Assembly (NCBI RefSeq): GCF_014646915.1
Contig: NZ_BMOE01000005.1
Span: forward strand, 1 to 64,000
Direction of reading: 5' to 3'
DNA from: Deinococcus aquiradiocola
GTDB taxonomy: Bacteria; Deinococcota; Deinococci; Deinococcales; Deinococcaceae
DNA: 64,000 bases
In this document: positions 60,536 through 64,000 of the stretch, one piece after another
Numbering within the stretch: position 1 is the stretch's first letter
Layout: each line of letters opens with the position of its first letter
Position numbers and translations under genes: made by a program
Notes under the pieces: model-generated
The model's database searches: none
What the model was told of the DNA's origin: nothing
Seen by the model: only the letters and a program-made list of their open reading frames with translations

Positions 60536-60930
60536 GGACTCCCCCTGGTCGGGCCTGCATCGTCCGCGACGTTAGATGAAGATACCGTAAAGGTCATGGA
60601 AACTCCGGGCAGTATCAGGACGGAGCGGCTCGGCCTGGGCCTGGGATGACGGACATCAACGAAGGTACTGGCCTGCGATGACTTCGAGAGAACGGAGGAG
60701 CTGGCCTGCGGTGATTCTAGAGGATGCAGCGCCGATGTCAGCGCGTTATGTCTCACCATTGGCCCCCCCGTCCGGGTCCCCCCCCACCATGAAGCTCCGC
60801 CGGACCCCGCCGGACCGCCCGGAACCGTGCCGGACCGCTCCATAAGCGGCGGGCCGCCCGAACTGCAGGGCGGCCACGCTCCACCGGAACCGGCACTCGG
60901 CGGCGAAGACCGCTGCCGGGCCTCCCAGCC
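60536..60930. other. Region upstream of the Clp ATPase gene with a spaced direct repeat
   Basis: 395 nt without a gene. CTGGCCTGCGATGACTT (60668-60684) recurs as CTGGCCTGCGGTGATTC (60701-60717) exactly 33 bp on, about three helical turns, some 130 bp before the Clp start; a regulator site is possible. TACGGT/TATCTT near 60580-60590 on the minus strand could be the -10. The remaining sequence shows nothing firm. Confidence 0.45.
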
Positions 60931-61731
60931 CTACTCGCGGAACGCCACGCGGTTGCGGCCGGTGCGGCGCGCGCAGTCCAGGCCCGCGTCCGCCCGCCCG
61001 ATCACACGCTCCGGCGACTCGCCCGGCTGCGGGGTCGCCACGCCGATGCTCAGGGTCACGCTGCCCACCTGCGGGAAGGTCCGCAGCGCCACCGCGCGCC
61101 GCAGCCGCTCCGCCGCCACCAGCGCGCCCTCGAAGGCCGTCGCGGGCAGCACCACCAGGAACGAGTCCCCCGTCCAGCGGCCGATCAGGTCCTCGCCGCG
61201 CAGCTCGTCCCGCAGCGTCTGCGCCACGGCCCGCACCACGTCGTCCCCCACGCCTGTCCCGTACGTGTCCTGCACGCCCCTGAAGTGATCGATGTCCACG
61301 CGCAGCACGCTGCAGGTGCGGCGGCCCGGCCCGCGCCCCTGCGGCGCCTCCAGCTCGCGCGACTGCAGCAGCGCCGACAGGCGGGCGTTCAGCGTGCGCC
61401 GGTCCGGCAGGCCCGTCAGGTCGTCGTGCCGGGCGGGCGCCGTATCGCGGGTGTGCAGCGCGACCGGGCCGGACAGCACCCGCCACAGCACCACCGTCAG
61501 GCCCAGCAGCCCCCCGTGCAGGCCCAGCCGCACCGGCACGCTCAGGGCGGGCGTCCAGCGTTCCAGCGCCAGCGTGAACAGCAGCATCCCCAGCACCGAC
61601 CCCGTCAGCAACGTCGCGCGCCACGTGCCCGCCGGAACGCGCGGCAGGCGAGGTATGGCGACGGCGCGGACACGCAGGGAAGACGAGGACGCTGGAAGCG
61701 GAGTGGCAGGATCGAAGGGGAGGCTGGTCAC
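60931..61731 (-). CDS. Membrane-anchored protein with degenerate GGDEF domain
   Basis: 266 residues. Two hydrophobic segments (about 40-58 and 68-86) precede a GGDEF fold: HDDLTGLPDRRTLNARL, VLRVDIDHFRGVQDTYGTGVGDDVVR, then RWTGDSFLVVLP where RxGGDEF is expected, and VTLSIGVATPQPGESPERVIGRADAGL. The second Gly and the third-position Asp remain, but the first Gly is Thr and the fourth-position Glu is Ser, so diguanylate cyclase activity is doubtful; binding of GTP or c-di-GMP, or a structural role, is possible. GTG start with AGGAG 5 nt upstream. Confidence 0.82.
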   Translation of the reverse strand: MTSLPFDPATPLPASSSSLRVRAVAIPRLPRVPAGTWRATLLTGSVLGMLLFTLALERWTPALSVPVRLGLHGGLLGLTVVLWRVLSGPVALHTRDTAPARHDDLTGLPDRRTLNARLSALLQSRELEAPQGRGPGRRTCSVLRVDIDHFRGVQDTYGTGVGDDVVRAVAQTLRDELRGEDLIGRWTGDSFLVVLPATAFEGALVAAERLRRAVALRTFPQVGSVTLSIGVATPQPGESPERVIGRADAGLDCARRTGRNRVAFRE

Positions 61732-62173
61732 GGGTACTCCTGTACGGTCTGGCCGTGGGTGTCAGGCGGGAGGAAGTCGGCGGCAGGTCCCAGTCCCTGC
61801 CCGTCAGGGACAGCGGTCCGGTCTTTCTTGAGGGCAGTGTGACAGGAGGGGCGTAACCTGGGCGTTATGCGGTCGAGGACTTCTGAACGCCCACTGGGCG
61901 GGCCTGCAGGCCGAATATCGGTAAGGCGCGAGACGCCCTCGCGGCCAGTGCTGAATGAACGCACGGTCCGGACCGGGAGCGGGTCCTCCGCGCTGCACGG
62001 GCGGGGACGATGACACCCTACCGCGGCATCGGTTAAATATCGGATAACTGCCGTCCAGTGCACACTCCGCACCGCCCGGCGATCCTGGCGTGGTGCCGCG
62101 TGCCCGCCCCGATCCAAACCGATGACACGGCGCAGACGCCCGTTTCATGCCCGCCCGGTACACTGGACGCACG
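61732..62173. other. Divergent intergenic region between the GGDEF and BTAD genes
   Basis: 442 nt without a supportable gene. It holds a perfect hairpin GTCCCTG-CCCGT-CAGGGAC (61793-61811), a 7-bp inverted repeat GGGCGTT / AACGCCC (about 61860-61892), the palindrome CGGTCCGGACCG (about 61966) and two similar AT-rich words, AATATCGGTAA (about 61914) and AAATATCGGATAA (about 62035), 120 bp apart. The words may be regulator sites for the divergent genes. Confidence 0.4.
62159..62164 (+). promoter_or_regulatory. -10 hexamer TACACT, BTAD regulator gene
   Basis: TACACT 9 nt before the ATG at 62174; a near-leaderless transcript would result. Confidence 0.4.
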
Positions 62174-64000
62174 ATGACGATCCGGGGCGAAGCGGAATTC
62201 CAGCTCGGGCAGTTCACGGCCCTCCTGACCCTCCTGGAAGGCCGCATGGACCTGAACGCCGAGGAACTGTGCCTCGTGGGGCGGGCCGAACTGCGCTTCG
62301 CGCGCTACGACGCGGCCGAACTGCACCTGCTGCGCGCCGCGCTGCTCGGCGCGCAGCACGCCAGCGTCGAGTATGCCGAGGTGCTGTTCGAGACGGGCCG
62401 CACGGACGAGGCCGCCCGTCACCTCGCGCGCGCCCTGCCGGACCTGCAGGGCACCGAGCGTGGCCGCGCCCTGCACCTCCTGACGCGCCTGCACCTGCAC
62501 CCGAACGTCCAGCCAGAACCGGAAGGCGGCGAGCCGCAGCATGAAGGTGCGTCCCCGGACCCTCACCGGCACGCCGCGCCCGCGCTGCTCCTGCTGGCCG
62601 CCCGCGACGCGCAGGAGGCCGCGCAGTACTTCCTGCGGCGCGGCGAGGAGGAAGAGGCCGGGCAGGTCGCCGTCACGCTCGCCGAGATCAGCCTGCTCGG
62701 CGGTGACCTCGACCGGGCCGAACGCCTGCTGCGCCTCGCACTGACCGTCCTGAACACCGCGCCCGACCCCGGCCCGCGCGGCCGCGCCCTGCTGCTCCTC
62801 GTGCGGCTCTTCGACCTGCGCGGCGACGACCTCGCCGTGCAGGCCACCGTCGACGAACTGCAGGCCCTCCTGACGCTGGAAGGCACCGTCCGCGTGCGCC
62901 TCGCGTGGCAGGTCCTTCAGGCGGAACGCTGCGCCCTGAAAGGCGACTGGGACGCCCTCGACCGCGAGACGCAGGGCGCACTGCCGCTCGCCGCGTCCCT
63001 GCAGGACCCCCTCGCGCTCGGCCGCCTGCACCTCGCGCGCGCCGAGGGCCAGATCCGGCGCGGCCCGCCCGCAGACGCGGCGCCCGCCGCCGCCGTCCGG
63101 CACCACGCGGGCATCATCACCGAACTGGCGCGCGTGCCGCTCGCGCACGACCCGCACCTCTGGGCACTGGAAGGCCGCGCCGCCCTGCACCGCCACGACC
63201 TGGACCTCGCCGTGCCCAGACTGCAGGCCGCCACGTCCGCCTTCCGGCGCAGCGGAAGGCCGCTCGACGAACTGCGCGCCGCGCTCGACCTCGCCGCGTG
63301 CCACGCCGCCGCCCAGGACGCGGCCGCCATGACCGCCGCCCTGCAGGCCGCCCTGCCGCGCCTGCTGCGCCTGCAGGAACGCCGCGCGCTGCGCGCCCTG
63401 GTCGAAGCGCACCACGACCTGCTGCAGGACGCCTGCCAGGACCCGCGCCTCGCGCCGCACGTGCAGGCCCTGATGGACGCCGCCGACACGCAGCGCCAGT
63501 GGGTGCTGCCGCTGCGCGTCCTGACGCTCGGCGAGCAGCACGTCATGCGGCGCAGCCAGACGCTGCCGCTCCGGACGGCCGTGCCGCTCCTCGCGTACCT
63601 GCACCTGCACCCGGGCAGCACCCGCCGCGACATCCAGCTGGCCCTCTTCCCCGACCGTCCGCCCGGCGCGGCCCTGAGCGCCGTGAAGCTCGCCATTCAC
63701 GCGCTGCGCCGCGAGCTCGGCCCGGACGCCGTGGAGACCAGCGGCCCGTACCGCGACAAACGCTACCGGCTCGGCCCGGACCCGCAACTGCAGTTCGACA
63801 CGGCCGCCCTCGACCAGGCGCTGCAGATGCAGGACGTGAGTCGCGCCCTGCACGTGTACGCCGGACCGTTCCTGCCGTTCCACGGCGAAGGCGAATGGGT
63901 GGAGGCGCAGCGTGCCGAGCAGCTCGGGAACCTCAAGCTGCTCGTCCGCAACCGCATCGACTTCTGCCTGCGCCTCGACGACTGGGGCAACGCCCGCCTC
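62174..64000 (+). CDS. TPR / bacterial transcriptional activator domain (BTAD) regulator, 3' end outside window
   Basis: At least 609 residues; the frame has no stop before the right edge. The first 440 residues are Leu/Ala-rich helical repeats of TPR type (AELHLLRAALLGAQHASVEYAEVLF; DLDRAERLLRLALTVLN). Then comes a winged-helix-like domain (VLPLRVLTLGEQHVMRRS...LLAYLHLHPGSTRRDIQLALFPD, ALSAVKLAIHALRRELG) and a BTAD (FDTAALDQALQMQDVSRALHVYAGPFLP, EWVEAQRAEQLGNLKLLVR). This SARP/LuxR-like order is common among Deinococcus regulators. No ATPase motif is seen in the visible part. The target genes are unknown; GGDEF lies divergent. Confidence 0.8.
   Translation, partial: MTIRGEAEFQLGQFTALLTLLEGRMDLNAEELCLVGRAELRFARYDAAELHLLRAALLGAQHASVEYAEVLFETGRTDEAARHLARALPDLQGTERGRALHLLTRLHLHPNVQPEPEGGEPQHEGASPDPHRHAAPALLLLAARDAQEAAQYFLRRGEEEEAGQVAVTLAEISLLGGDLDRAERLLRLALTVLNTAPDPGPRGRALLLLVRLFDLRGDDLAVQATVDELQALLTLEGTVRVRLAWQVLQAERCALKGDWDALDRETQGALPLAASLQDPLALGRLHLARAEGQIRRGPPADAAPAAAVRHHAGIITELARVPLAHDPHLWALEGRAALHRHDLDLAVPRLQAATSAFRRSGRPLDELRAALDLAACHAAAQDAAAMTAALQAALPRLLRLQERRALRALVEAHHDLLQDACQDPRLAPHVQALMDAADTQRQWVLPLRVLTLGEQHVMRRSQTLPLRTAVPLLAYLHLHPGSTRRDIQLALFPDRPPGAALSAVKLAIHALRRELGPDAVETSGPYRDKRYRLGPDPQLQFDTAALDQALQMQDVSRALHVYAGPFLPFHGEGEWVEAQRAEQLGNLKLLVRNRIDFCLRLDDWGNARL

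Noticed and set aside
60746..60762. TTATGTC near 60746 as a radiation/desiccation response motif (TTATGTCATTGACATAA)
   Set aside because: Only the first half site is present; the second half does not match, and the position relative to the Clp gene is poor.

Overview
The window is about 64 kb of very GC-rich chromosomal DNA, most likely from a Deinococcus. Three things point there: the order and sequence of the tuf-rpmG-secE-nusG-rplKAJL-rpoBC cluster; the many start codons preceded at only 5-9 nt by a TANNNT hexamer, the signature of leaderless transcripts for which Deinococcus is known; and a typical Deinococcus gene set (RadA, PIN-TRAM protein, bacterial-activator-domain protein, many small lipoproteins). 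The genus is inference; no database was searched. No rRNA, tRNA, CRISPR array, insertion sequence or phage was seen.

Layout. 0-14.6 kb: the 3' end of tuf, a divergent dGTPase / flavin-binding-protein pair, then ribosomal protein and transcription genes (rpmG, secE, nusG, rplK, rplA, rplJ, rplL, rpoB, rpoC), with recognisable -35/-10 promoters before rpmG, rplK and rpoB, a structured L10-type leader and hairpin terminators. 14.7-24 kb: mostly single leaderless genes: CAAX protease, Yip1-like membrane protein, pyrF, MATE transporter, DegV, beta-hydroxyacid dehydrogenase, DUF2721, greA, MFS transporter and an orphan solute-binding protein. 24.4-28.2 kb: a heterodimeric ABC exporter with one degenerate and one canonical ATPase half. 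28.3-36.7 kb: accessory lipoproteins, a 45-bp palindromic repeat present twice, ilvD, a second orphan solute-binding protein, a Tat-exported phosphoesterase, a CrtC/AttH-like lipoprotein, a phosphatase and a monooxygenase-fold protein. 36.9-50.4 kb: branched-chain amino acid synthesis on the minus strand: leuA; ilvC; ilvB-ilvN; and leuC-unknown-LysE/RhtB-leuD-leuB, with a DUF11 surface protein between leuA and ilvC. 50.5-64 kb: a lower-GC lipoprotein with a C-terminal propeller, oligoendopeptidase F, PIN-TRAM protein, DUF2087-radA, a ClpA/ClpC ATPase, a degenerate GGDEF protein and a TPR/BTAD regulator that runs off the right edge.

Main result. leuA, ilvB and leuC are each preceded by an unannotated short ORF coding for a peptide with a run of regulatory residues (LLL; IVVVLL; VLLL), followed by a hairpin. 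In each case part of the leader ORF is complementary to the 5' arm of that hairpin, so terminator and antiterminator exclude each other. This is the logic of ribosome-mediated transcription attenuation. All three leader ORFs begin 6-8 nt after a -10 hexamer that has a -35 exactly 17 bp upstream, so the leader peptide would be translated from the very 5' end of a leaderless mRNA. Nine of their ten leucine codons are CTT, a codon that appears sparse in the neighbouring GC-rich genes. ilvC and ilvD, in the same pathway, have no such leader. The leuC hairpin is 37/39 identical to the terminator after rplL, 44 kb away, which suggests that terminator modules are copied or kept alike in this genome.
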